DNA of 8,513 nt from Nonomuraea sp. (lineage in GTDB: Bacteria; Actinomycetota; Actinomycetes; Streptosporangiales; Streptosporangiaceae). The position numbers were made by a program, and so were the translations under genes. Below, in pieces: positions 1-5,780 of this stretch (its first letter is position 1; each line of letters starts with the position of its first letter). The DNA lies in the NCBI GenBank assembly GCA_013362835.1, contig JABFVJ010000271.1:1-8513 (forward strand). Direction: 5' to 3'. Under the pieces are notes generated by a model. The model made no database searches, was not told where the DNA came from, and worked only from the letters and a program-made list of their open reading frames with translations.

Positions 1-19
1 GAGAGTACGCTCGGCAGGT

Positions 20-57
20 TTCCCCGAGGAGGATTTCACCCCGTTCCCCGAGGAGGA
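20..57 (+). repeat. 14-bp direct repeat carrying a duplicated Shine-Dalgarno-like core
   Basis: TTCCCCGAGGAGGA occurs at 20-33 and again exactly at 44-57, 24 bp apart. The second copy supplies the ribosome-binding site of the crotonase gene. The 24-bp period is a multiple of three, so in the crotonase frame both copies read Phe-Pro-Glu-Glu-Asp. This could be a duplicated leader element or the remnant of a coding repeat. Confidence 0.6.
50..56 (+). promoter_or_regulatory. Ribosome-binding site of the crotonase gene
   Basis: GAGGAGG lies five bases before the ATG at 62. It is a strong match to the 16S anti-Shine-Dalgarno sequence. It fixes the start, since no ATG, GTG, TTG or CTG occurs in frame upstream within the window. 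Confidence 0.7.
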
Positions 58-61
58 CCGG

Positions 62-805
62 ATGACCGTACGCGTGGAGCGCGAGGGGCCCGTCACCACC
101 GTGGTGATCAGCAGGCCGGAGACGCGCAACGCGGTGGACAGGAAGACGGCCGACGCGCTGAGCGACGCGTTCGGCGAGTTCGAGCGCTCCGACGCGGCCG
201 TGGCGGTGTTGTGGGGCGAGGGCGGCACGTTCTGCTCCGGGGCCGACCTCAAGGCGCTCGACAACCACGTCGGCGAGGACGGCGACGGGCCCATGGGGCC
301 GACCCGGCTGCGTCTGTCCAAACCGGTCATCGCCGCCGTCGCCGGGCACGCCGTGGCGGGCGGGCTGGAGCTCGCCCTCTGGTGCGACCTGCGGGTGGCC
401 GAGGAGGACGCGGTGTTCGGCGTGTTCTGCCGCCGCTGGGGCGTGCCTCTGATCGACGGCGGCACCGTACGGCTGCCCCGGCTCATCGGCGCCTCCCGCG
501 CCATGGACCTGATCCTCACCGGCCGCCCGGTGCCCGCGCCCGAAGCCCACGAAATGGGCCTGGCCAACCGCTTGGTCCCACCCGGCACCGCCCGGCGGCA
601 CGCCGAGGAACTGGCACGGGAGATCGCCGCATTCCCCCAGACCTGCCTCCGCGGCGACCGGATGTCCCTTCTGGAACAGGACGGACTCCCCGAAGCGGAG
701 GCCATGCGCAACGAACTACGCCACGGCCTCGTCTCCCTCCCGGAGGCGGTGGCCTCCCGCTTCACCGCCGGCGCCGGCCGCCACGGCACCTTCGCCGACC
801 TGTGA
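62..805 (+). CDS. Crotonase / enoyl-CoA hydratase family protein
   Basis: This 247-residue protein has the usual length and motif order of the crotonase superfamily, cytosolic enzymes that act on acyl-CoA thioesters through an oxyanion hole. The first oxyanion segment is FCSGADLKAL (57-66). The second is AVAGHAVAGGLELALWCDLR (92-111), with the paired glycines at 100-101. Glu103 aligns with the first catalytic glutamate of rat enoyl-CoA hydratase (Glu144). The second glutamate (Glu164 in rat) falls in the FGVFCRRWGVPLIDGG segment (119-134), where Cys123 appears to take its place. Hydration is therefore doubtful, and isomerase, hydrolase, lyase or another crotonase reaction is possible. The start is supported by GAGGAGG five bases upstream. 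The gene converges on the FAD oxidoreductase. The family assignment is firm; the substrate is unknown. Confidence 0.93.
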   Translation: MTVRVEREGPVTTVVISRPETRNAVDRKTADALSDAFGEFERSDAAVAVLWGEGGTFCSGADLKALDNHVGEDGDGPMGPTRLRLSKPVIAAVAGHAVAGGLELALWCDLRVAEEDAVFGVFCRRWGVPLIDGGTVRLPRLIGASRAMDLILTGRPVPAPEAHEMGLANRLVPPGTARRHAEELAREIAAFPQTCLRGDRMSLLEQDGLPEAEAMRNELRHGLVSLPEAVASRFTAGAGRHGTFADL

Positions 806-818
806 CCCCGCGAAGGGG
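806..818 (+). terminator. Weak hairpin just after the crotonase stop
   Basis: CCCC (806-809) can pair with GGGG (815-818) around a five-base loop, directly after the TGA. The stem is only four base pairs and no T-run follows, so it is at best a weak terminator element. Apart from this hairpin and the tandem repeats at 941-1036, bases 806-1030 contain nothing I recognise. Confidence 0.2.
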
Positions 819-940
819 GGTTGCGAGGTCCACGGAGTCGGTCATGCGCGGGCTCGCGTCACGGCGGCGCGCCGGTGAAGGGTCAGATGCCGTTTCCTGG
901 AAGGCCATCAGCCGGAGTACGGCGGGTGGCCTGACCGGGC

Positions 941-1036
941 GAAGCCGTAAAGAACGAAAGACCAGACCAGGCGCAGCCGTAAAGAACGAAAAACCAGATC
1001 AGGCGCAGCCCTACAGAACGACGAACCAGATCAGGC
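941..1036. repeat. Three 32-bp tandem repeats between convergent genes
   Basis: Three adjoining copies of exactly 32 bp occupy 941-972, 973-1004 and 1005-1036. The core of each is (G)(C/A)AGCC-(G/C)TA-(A/C)-AGAACGA followed by ACCAGAYCAGGC. Copies 1 and 2 differ at three positions, and copies 2 and 3 at about four. The ten bases before copy 1 (931-940) resemble a unit end at eight of ten positions, which hints at a decayed fourth copy. The right end overlaps the last codons of the minus-strand FAD oxidoreductase, whose TGA complement (1031-1033) is part of copy 3. Read on the minus strand, each unit starts GCCTG and contains pyrimidine-rich stretches. There is no strong internal dyad, and the unit is not a CRISPR repeat. 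Confidence 0.9.
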
Positions 1037-2311
1037 GAGAACGGGAAAGTTGGCGCGAATGACGCCGCCCGGGTCGCGGGAGAGCTTCAGAGCGCGCAGG
1101 CGGGACAGCGTGGCGGGGGAGAACGCGGCGGACGCGTGCTCCCCGCCGTGCAGCATCGTGTACGGCCTGCGCCCGCTCCCGTACGGCGCCAGCGACTTCG
1201 CGAACGTCTCCAGCCGCTGCGACACCTCCTCAGAAGCCGCCCCCAGCCCATGGACGAGGTACGGCTCCGTCAGCCGCTCCACCGCGCCGCCCCCCTCCAC
1301 CGGCCTGGCCAGCGCGCCACCGAGGTGCCGGACCTGCACCGCGATCAGCGGCTCGACCGGCTCGCCCAGCAGCAGCCCGGCGACCTCGTCGCCGAGGCCG
1401 GTCAGCAGCTCCGTGTGACCGGCTCCCGGGGTCGGGTCGGCCGGCTCGTCGCAGATCGTCCCCAGCTCGGCCACCGGGAGCAGCCCCCTGGTGTCGCTGA
1501 TCGCCCCGCCGATCTCCTCGAACGGCCGCAGCAGCGCCCCCGGCTCGGCCCCCAGGAAGGTGCAGTCGATCATGACGAACCCGGGCCCGCCGGGCGGGGC
1601 GAACAACTGCAGCCACACGGTCAGCTCGTCGGGCGCGGCCGCGGTGACCTCGCGGAAGGCACGCATGACCCGCGCCGCCCTGTCCGCCGGCCAGATGACC
1701 CGCCCGCCGTACAGGAACGGCGCCGGGTGCAGGCCGAACTCGACGGCCGTCACGATCGCGAAGTCGCCGCCCCCGCCCCGCAACGCCCAGAACAGGTCGG
1801 CGTCGCTGTCGGCGGTCACCCTGATGTGCTCGCCCCCGGCGTCCACGGCGTCGAAGGCGCGTACGCTGTCGGCGGCGAAGCCGTATTTCCTGCTGAACCA
1901 GCTCAGACCGCCGCCAAGGGTGTATCCGGTCACGCTCACCACCGGCGCGCTGCCCGCGAGACCGGTCAGCCCGAGCGGGCTCGCGGCGGCCAGCACCTCA
2001 CCCCACTTCACGCCCGCGCCGACGCGCGCCACCCCGTCCGTGATCTCCACCCCGCCGAGCCGCCCGGTACGCAGCAGGATCGTGCCCTCGGTGTCGCCCG
2101 AGGCGCCGTGGCCGCTCGGCTGCGCGGTCACCGCCAGGCCGTGGCGGCGGGCGTAGCCGACCACGGCCGCCACGTCGCCGGCGTCGGCCGCCTCCACCAC
2201 CGCGCGCACCGGCTGGTCGACCGCGAGGCTCCACGGTCTGCGCGCCTCGTCGAACCCCTCGTCGCCCGGCAGCAGCACGGGACCGTTCGTGATGTTCCTC
2301 AGCTCGTTCAT
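1031..2311 (-). CDS. FAD-binding oxidoreductase, berberine bridge enzyme-like (VAO/PCMH fold)
   Basis: This 426-residue protein is a flavoprotein of the vanillyl-alcohol oxidase fold, and its C-terminal part is of BBE type. The FAD domain spans about residues 30-200. It contains QPSGHGASGD (64-73), where His68 is the expected 8-alpha covalent flavin attachment site, then GYTLGGGLSWFSRKYG (129-144) and FWALRGGGGDFAIVT (174-188). The C-terminus carries the BBE-like DPGGVIRANFPV (413-424). The cysteine that makes a second flavin bond in bicovalent BBE enzymes is absent: the equivalent region reads GSAPVVSVTGY (120-130). The flavin is therefore probably attached through His alone. Related enzymes oxidise alcohols, sugars or secondary metabolites with O2, but the substrate cannot be inferred here. 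No good Shine-Dalgarno precedes the ATG. There is no signal peptide, so it is probably cytosolic. Confidence 0.9.
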   Translation of the reverse strand: MNELRNITNGPVLLPGDEGFDEARRPWSLAVDQPVRAVVEAADAGDVAAVVGYARRHGLAVTAQPSGHGASGDTEGTILLRTGRLGGVEITDGVARVGAGVKWGEVLAAASPLGLTGLAGSAPVVSVTGYTLGGGLSWFSRKYGFAADSVRAFDAVDAGGEHIRVTADSDADLFWALRGGGGDFAIVTAVEFGLHPAPFLYGGRVIWPADRAARVMRAFREVTAAAPDELTVWLQLFAPPGGPGFVMIDCTFLGAEPGALLRPFEEIGGAISDTRGLLPVAELGTICDEPADPTPGAGHTELLTGLGDEVAGLLLGEPVEPLIAVQVRHLGGALARPVEGGGAVERLTEPYLVHGLGAASEEVSQRLETFAKSLAPYGSGRRPYTMLHGGEHASAAFSPATLSRLRALKLSRDPGGVIRANFPVLA

Positions 2312-2320
2312 GCGATCAAG

Positions 2321-2328
2321 GATGCATC
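2321..2328. promoter_or_regulatory. Short palindrome in the divergent promoter region
   Basis: GATGCATC is a perfect 8-bp palindrome 9 bp upstream of the start of the FAD oxidoreductase, inside the 86-bp gap (2312-2397) shared with the polymerase gene. It could be part of an operator, but a site this short may arise by chance. Confidence 0.2.
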
Positions 2329-2385
2329 ACCCGCGTCGCGCGTGCGGGGGGCGGCGGGTTCAGGCTGGTTGTCGGGGGCGCCGCG

Positions 2386-2397
2386 TATCGTGACCTT
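2386..2397 (+). promoter_or_regulatory. Predicted leaderless promoter of the polymerase gene
   Basis: TATCGT (2386-2391) fits the actinobacterial -10 pattern TANNNT and lies six bases before the ATG at 2398, so transcription would begin at or next to the A of the start codon. There is no Shine-Dalgarno sequence upstream of this ATG, as expected for a leaderless mRNA. No convincing -35 hexamer sits 17-18 bp upstream, which is common in this phylum. Confidence 0.5.
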
Positions 2398-3597
2398 ATG
2401 CCTGACATCGAGGTCGCCGGGCGCGGCGTGCGCATCACCAGCCCCGACAAGGTGGTCTTCCCGCGGTCCGGTCACACCAAGCTCGACCTGATCCGGTTCT
2501 ACCAGTCGGTGGGGGAGGCGGCGCTGCGCGGGGTGCACGGGCGGCCCATGGTGCTCAAGAGGTTCGTGCACGGCATCGAGCAGGAGGCGTTCTTCCAGAA
2601 GCGCGCGCCGGCCAAGCGGCCCGACTGGATCGAGGTGGCCGAGTTGCGCTACCGGTCGGGGTTGAGCGCGGAAGAGGTGGTGTGCACCGATCTGGCGCAG
2701 TTGCTCTGGGTGGTCAACCTCGGGTGCGTCGATCTCAACCCCCATCCGGTGCGCGCCGACGATCTCTCCAGGCCCGACGAGCTGCGCATCGACCTCGATC
2801 CCGTCCCCGGCGTCCCGTGGGGCGACGTGCTGGCGACCGCGCAGGTGGCGCGGGAGGTGCTGGGTGATCACGGGCTGGTCGCCTGGCCGAAGACGTCCGG
2901 GTCGCGCGGGTTCCATGTGTACGCCCGGATCGAGCGGAGATGGCCGTTCGCGCAGGTGCGCAAGGCGGCCGAGACCGTGGCGCGCGAGGTCGAGCGGCGA
3001 TCCCCCGACCTCGCGACCAGCCGGTGGTGGAAGGAGGAGCGCCACGGCGTGTTCGTCGACTTCAACCAGAACGCCTACGACCGCACGGTCGCCTCCGCCT
3101 ACTCCGTGCGCGCCGTGCCCGACGCGCGGGTGTCCACGCCGCTCACCTGGGACGAGGTGCCCGGGTGCCGGCCCGAGACGTTCACCGTCGACAGCGTGCC
3201 GAAGCGGCTGGCGGAGGTGGGCGACCCGTGGGAGGACATGGACCTGCACGCGGGCTCGCTCGACGGGCTGCTGGAGCTGGCCGAGGAGCTCGGGCCCGCG
3301 CCGAAGCCGCCCAAGGGCAGCGGGCGCAGGCAGCAGACCATGCCGGTCATCGAGATCGCCAGGGCGCAGCACAAGGACGAGGCGATGGCCGGGCTGGAGC
3401 GGTGGAAGGCCCGCCATCCCGAGGTCGCGGCCCTGCTGGAGCCCGCCGACGTGCTGGTCGACGGGATGCGGGGGCGCAGCAGCGTGTGGTACCGGATCCG
3501 CGTCAACCTCCAGCACGTGCCGGAGGCGGAGCGTCCCGCCCAGGAGCCGCTGGAGGTCGACTACGACCCCTGGCAGGGCGCGACGGGCCCCTCCTGA
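2398..3597 (+). CDS. Stand-alone LigD-type primase-polymerase (PolDom, archaeo-eukaryotic primase family)
   Basis: The 399-residue protein matches the polymerase domain of bacterial DNA ligase D, which fills gaps and adds (ribo)nucleotides at DNA ends during Ku-dependent end joining and base-excision repair. It begins with the typical PDKVVFPRSGHTKLDLIRFY segment (16-35). The metal-binding pair is Asp132 and Asp134 in RIDLDP (130-135). The nucleotide-binding motif is KTSGSRGFHVY (165-175), with His173. The third carboxylate is Asp221 in VFVDFNQNAYDRT (218-230), followed by ASAYSVRA (232-239). The polymerase domain ends near residue 290. A further 100 or so residues, including VIEIARAQHKDEAM (317-330), form a C-terminal extension. 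The layout resembles mycobacterial stand-alone PolD proteins (Rv0269c/PolD2 type). No ligase or nuclease domain is fused and no ku gene is visible. The start is supported by the leaderless promoter and the N-terminal family match. Confidence 0.93.
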   Translation: MPDIEVAGRGVRITSPDKVVFPRSGHTKLDLIRFYQSVGEAALRGVHGRPMVLKRFVHGIEQEAFFQKRAPAKRPDWIEVAELRYRSGLSAEEVVCTDLAQLLWVVNLGCVDLNPHPVRADDLSRPDELRIDLDPVPGVPWGDVLATAQVAREVLGDHGLVAWPKTSGSRGFHVYARIERRWPFAQVRKAAETVAREVERRSPDLATSRWWKEERHGVFVDFNQNAYDRTVASAYSVRAVPDARVSTPLTWDEVPGCRPETFTVDSVPKRLAEVGDPWEDMDLHAGSLDGLLELAEELGPAPKPPKGSGRRQQTMPVIEIARAQHKDEAMAGLERWKARHPEVAALLEPADVLVDGMRGRSSVWYRIRVNLQHVPEAERPAQEPLEVDYDPWQGATGPS

Positions 3598-3683
3598 CGC
3601 CGGAAGAGCGCGGCCGGGCGCCGTAAGAACACCACGCCTGCGCCGGGAAGGCGCGGCCGGGCGCCGGAAGGACACCACGCCGG
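3598..3683. repeat. Two imperfect 43-bp tandem repeats between convergent genes
   Basis: Copies at 3598-3640 and 3641-3683 match at 37 of 43 positions. Copy 1 begins at the first base after the polymerase stop codon. A decayed partial third copy may continue to about 3703, where the convergent oxidase gene ends. Each copy contains GCGCGGCCGGGCGC, which can fold into a small hairpin. The block fills almost the whole 106-bp gap and may act as a two-way terminator. Confidence 0.8.
3650..3665. terminator. GC hairpin in the second 43-bp repeat, possible bidirectional terminator
   Basis: GGCGC (3650-3654) pairs perfectly with GCGCC (3661-3665) around a six-base loop. The first repeat copy has a matching four-pair stem (3608-3611 with 3618-3621). 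A perfect 10-bp palindrome, ACGCCGGCGT, follows at 3677-3686. No T-tract is present. Position between two convergent stop codons is the main argument for a terminator role. Confidence 0.35.
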
Positions 3684-3703
3684 CGTCGGGAGGGGCGGGC
3701 GGG

Positions 3704-5119
3704 TCAGCGGCCGGAGACGAGGTTGCCGAGGCGGGCGTACAGGGACGTGGTGGTGCCGCGGTCGTTCTCGTGGCGGTCGGCGGCGCGGAACAGCGCGTAG
3801 ATGAGCTGCACGCCGGCCCACCGCAGCGGCTCCGGCTCCCACTGCCGCACCTGCCGCCCCACCCACGGCAGCGCCGTCAGCTCGGTGTCGCGCCGCAGCA
3901 CCAGGTCGCGCAGCGTACGCCCGGCCAGGTTCGTCGTGGTGACGCCGCTGCCGACGTATCCGCCGGCCCAGCCGAGGCCGCTCGCGTGGTCGAGGTGCAC
4001 GGTCGAGCACCAGTCGCGCGGCACGCCGAGCACGCCGCACCACGAGTGCTGGATCCGCGCGTCGGCCGCCGCGGGGAAGAGCCTGACGAGCATCCGCCAC
4101 AGCAGCGCGACCGTCCGCGCCTGCGTGGCCCCCCGGTCGTCGGTACGCGACCCGAACCGGTACGGCACCCCCCGCCCGCCGATCGCGATCCGGTCGTCGG
4201 CCGTGCGCTGGGCGTAGACGTAGGCGTGGGCCTGGTCGCCGAGCAGTTCGTTGCCGGCCCAGCCGATGTGCTTCCACACCTCGGCGGGCAGCGGCTCGGT
4301 GACGATCATGGAGCTGTTCATCGGCAGCCACTGCCGGTGCTGCCCGGCCAGCGAGGCGGTGAAGCCCTCGGTGGCGCGGATGACGTAGTCGGCGGAGACG
4401 ACCCCGTACGGGGTGTGGGCCGACGCCTTGCCGCCCTCGCGCGGCCGGATCTCGGTCACCGTCGTGCCCTCGAAGACGTCCACGCCGAGCGCCGCGACGG
4501 CCGCGGCCAGCCCGATCGCGAGCTTGGCCGGCTGCACGCGGGCGCAGTGCGGCGAGTACGCCGCCTCCAGCGTGCCCGCCACCTGCAGCCGCTCGCGCTG
4601 CTCGTCGCGGTCCATCAGCCGCATGTCGTCGCGGCCGTAGCCCCAGGAGCGCAGGTCGGAGACCTCCTCGCGGAGCCGCCGCCGCTGGGCCGGGTTGGTC
4701 GCGACGTGGATCAGGCCGCCCTTGTGCACGTCGGCGTCGATGCCCTCGGCGCGGGTGACGTCGATGACCTCGTCCACCGCGCGGAACATGGCGTGCTGGA
4801 GGTCGATCATCGCCTGCCGGCCGCGCGCCTTGGCGTGCCGCTCGCGCGACCCGGCGAACTCGGCCGACAGCCAGCCGCCGTTGCGCCCGGACGCGCCGAA
4901 CCCGGCGAACTCCTTCTCCAGGATCGCGATCCGCAGGTCGGGCTGGGCCTTCTTCAGGTAGTACGCCGTCCACAGGCCGGTGTAGCCGCCGCCGACGATC
5001 GCGACGTCGTACTCGCGGGAGCCGGGCAGCGGCGCGCGGCGGGCGGGCAGGCCGATCTGCCGGTACCAGAACGAGACGCCGCCGTTGGCGAAGTCGTCGG
5101 TGAGCGGGATGCCTGTCAT
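3704..5119 (-). CDS. FAD-dependent oxidase, DAO family, gamma-glutamylputrescine oxidase-like
   Basis: This 471-residue flavoprotein belongs to the D-amino-acid oxidase (DAO) family, which removes hydride from a C-N bond and releases imine or aldehyde plus H2O2. The N-terminal Rossmann motif is DVAIVGGGYTGLWTAYYL (38-55), and Glu68 in AILEKE is the expected ribose-binding acid. GASGRNGG (75-82) is the second FAD-contact motif. The C-terminal FAD segment is GWAGGYVGSGVTTTNLAGR (383-401), preceded by SWCGVLGVPRD (359-369). Length and motifs fit PuuB-type gamma-glutamylputrescine oxidases better than short sarcosine oxidases. About 65 residues follow the last FAD motif. The gene starts inside the last codon of the PuuR-like regulator (ATGA overlap), which supports a polyamine or amine role. 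No other putrescine-pathway gene is present, so another amine or amino acid remains possible. Confidence 0.88.
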   Translation of the reverse strand: MTGIPLTDDFANGGVSFWYRQIGLPARRAPLPGSREYDVAIVGGGYTGLWTAYYLKKAQPDLRIAILEKEFAGFGASGRNGGWLSAEFAGSRERHAKARGRQAMIDLQHAMFRAVDEVIDVTRAEGIDADVHKGGLIHVATNPAQRRRLREEVSDLRSWGYGRDDMRLMDRDEQRERLQVAGTLEAAYSPHCARVQPAKLAIGLAAAVAALGVDVFEGTTVTEIRPREGGKASAHTPYGVVSADYVIRATEGFTASLAGQHRQWLPMNSSMIVTEPLPAEVWKHIGWAGNELLGDQAHAYVYAQRTADDRIAIGGRGVPYRFGSRTDDRGATQARTVALLWRMLVRLFPAAADARIQHSWCGVLGVPRDWCSTVHLDHASGLGWAGGYVGSGVTTTNLAGRTLRDLVLRRDTELTALPWVGRQVRQWEPEPLRWAGVQLIYALFRAADRHENDRGTTTSLYARLGNLVSGR

Positions 5120-5739
5120 GACTGTTCTGCCTCCACGGCCGCTGCTTCCCCCGATCCCGCTTCCCCGGACGCCTCGGCGGCGGACGGAGTCGGCGGGCTG
5201 ATCACCCAGAGCACCTCGGCGGTCTCGTCGCCGTCGTTGACCACCCGATGGGGGATCGACGTGCGGTACTCCACGCTGTCGCCGGGCCCGAGCGCGTGCG
5301 CCGCGGCGCCGTCGGCGGGGCCGAGCCAGAGCGTGATCCTGCCGCGCAGCACGAGAAAGATCTCGTGGGAGTCGCCGTGGGTGTACGGCTCGTCGCCGGT
5401 GGAGGCGCCGGGGCCGAACTCACCGGCGTACATCTCCAGGGTGCGCAGCGGACGCTGGGAGATCAGGAACTTGCGGGTGCCGGGCGCGGTGGCGAGCTCG
5501 GGACGCTCGTCGCGGCGGACCACGCGGTGGGCGGGCTCGTCGTCCTCGTTGAACAGGTCGGCCACCGTGATGCCGAGCGCCGAGGCGATCCGGCGCAGCA
5601 TGCCGATGCTCGCGCTGGTCTGGCCGCGTTCGAGCTGGCTGATGAAGCTCGGGCTCGCCTTGGCCTCGCCCGCGAGGGCGCGCACGGTCATGCCGCGCAT
5701 GCCGCGATAGGCCCGGACGCGGGTCCCCAGGTCCGTCAT
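5116..5739 (-). CDS. XRE-family transcriptional regulator with C-terminal cupin (PuuR-like)
   Basis: The 207-residue protein has an N-terminal helix-turn-helix of the XRE/Cro type (about 5-63), with the recognition region AKASPSFISQLERGQTSASI (26-45). A cupin_2 effector domain follows (about 98-180). Cupin motif 1 is visible as PYTHGDSHEIFLVLRG (118-133) with His121, His125 and Glu126. Motif 2 is GDSVEYRTSIPHRVVN (153-168) with His164. The final 22 or so residues are a low-complexity Ala/Glu/Ser tail. This architecture is that of PuuR and related repressors that sense a small metabolite. Its stop overlaps the start of the FAD oxidase, so the two are co-translated and the regulator probably controls the oxidase. 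A 17-bp perfect palindrome over the predicted start of transcription suggests autorepression. Confidence 0.92.
   Translation of the reverse strand: MTDLGTRVRAYRGMRGMTVRALAGEAKASPSFISQLERGQTSASIGMLRRIASALGITVADLFNEDDEPAHRVVRRDERPELATAPGTRKFLISQRPLRTLEMYAGEFGPGASTGDEPYTHGDSHEIFLVLRGRITLWLGPADGAAAHALGPGDSVEYRTSIPHRVVNDGDETAEVLWVISPPTPSAAEASGEAGSGEAAAVEAEQS
5130..5134 (-). promoter_or_regulatory. Ribosome-binding site of the FAD oxidase, inside the regulator gene
   Basis: GGAGG on the minus strand sits ten bases before the oxidase ATG (5119), within the last codons of the regulator. With the ATGA overlap it supports both the chosen start and translational coupling. Confidence 0.5.
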
Positions 5740-5743
5740 CGAA

Positions 5744-5749
5744 CCCCTC
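5744..5749 (-). promoter_or_regulatory. Ribosome-binding site of the XRE-cupin regulator
   Basis: GAGGGG on the minus strand lies four bases before the ATG at 5739. It supports this start over a downstream one, and the HTH family match also begins here. Confidence 0.5.
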
Positions 5750-5760
5750 GATCGGTGAGG

Positions 5761-5777
5761 CTGAACAAGTTGTTCAG
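5761..5777. promoter_or_regulatory. Perfect 17-bp palindromic operator, probably bound by the XRE-cupin regulator
   Basis: CTGAACAA-G-TTGTTCAG is a perfect inverted repeat with 8-bp arms and a single central base. It is AT-rich against a very GC-rich background. It lies 21 bp upstream of the regulator start and begins three bases downstream of the predicted -10 hexamer, covering the predicted +1. Bound protein there would block RNA polymerase. An odd-spaced dyad of this size suits a dimeric XRE-family repressor. No second copy was seen in the window. Confidence 0.8.
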
Positions 5778-5780
5778 TGA

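Larger units (their letters stand above)
3..65 (+). other. Possible 3' end of an upstream gene
   Basis: A frame enters from the left edge and stays open to a TGA at 63-65, which overlaps the ATG at 62-64 as ATGA, the usual arrangement for translationally coupled neighbours. The tail it would encode is rich in Arg, Ser and Pro and matches no family I know. The frame of the crotonase gene itself is also open to the left edge and has better third-position GC from about position 17, although it has no start codon there. I therefore cannot tell whether bases 1-61 are the end of a gene, a leader or an N-terminal extension. Confidence 0.22.

Noticed and set aside
881..936. Hairpin GGTCAG / CTGACC in the crotonase 3' region
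   Set aside because: The 6-bp arms are separated by 44 bases and the interior pairs poorly, so it is not a credible terminator or RNA structure.
941..1036. CRISPR-like array
   Set aside because: The 32-bp units adjoin each other with no unique spacers, and there are no cas genes.
844..1062. A 72-codon plus-strand frame through the 32-bp repeat array
   Set aside because: Its third-position GC is low for this genome, there is no ribosome-binding site, and it overlaps the end of the FAD oxidoreductase. It is better explained as repeat DNA.
2359..2391. Standard -35/-10 promoter for the polymerase gene
   Set aside because: TTGTCG at 2369-2374 is only 11 bp from TATCGT and TTCAGG at 2359-2364 is 21 bp away, so neither gives acceptable spacing. 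Only the -10 element is proposed.
1136..2491. A 451-codon plus-strand frame opposite the FAD oxidoreductase
   Set aside because: It is antisense to a clear flavoprotein gene, composed of Arg/Pro/Gln/His-rich sequence without recognisable motifs, and runs into the polymerase gene.
2308..3678. A 456-codon minus-strand frame opposite the polymerase gene
   Set aside because: It mirrors the third-position bias of the polymerase gene and has no domain or ribosome site.
2864..5710. A 948-codon open frame on the plus strand across the polymerase, oxidase and regulator genes
   Set aside because: It crosses three well-supported genes in other frames. Its product is low-complexity Arg/Pro/Ala/Gly sequence with no domain. 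Long antisense frames are expected in DNA this GC-rich.
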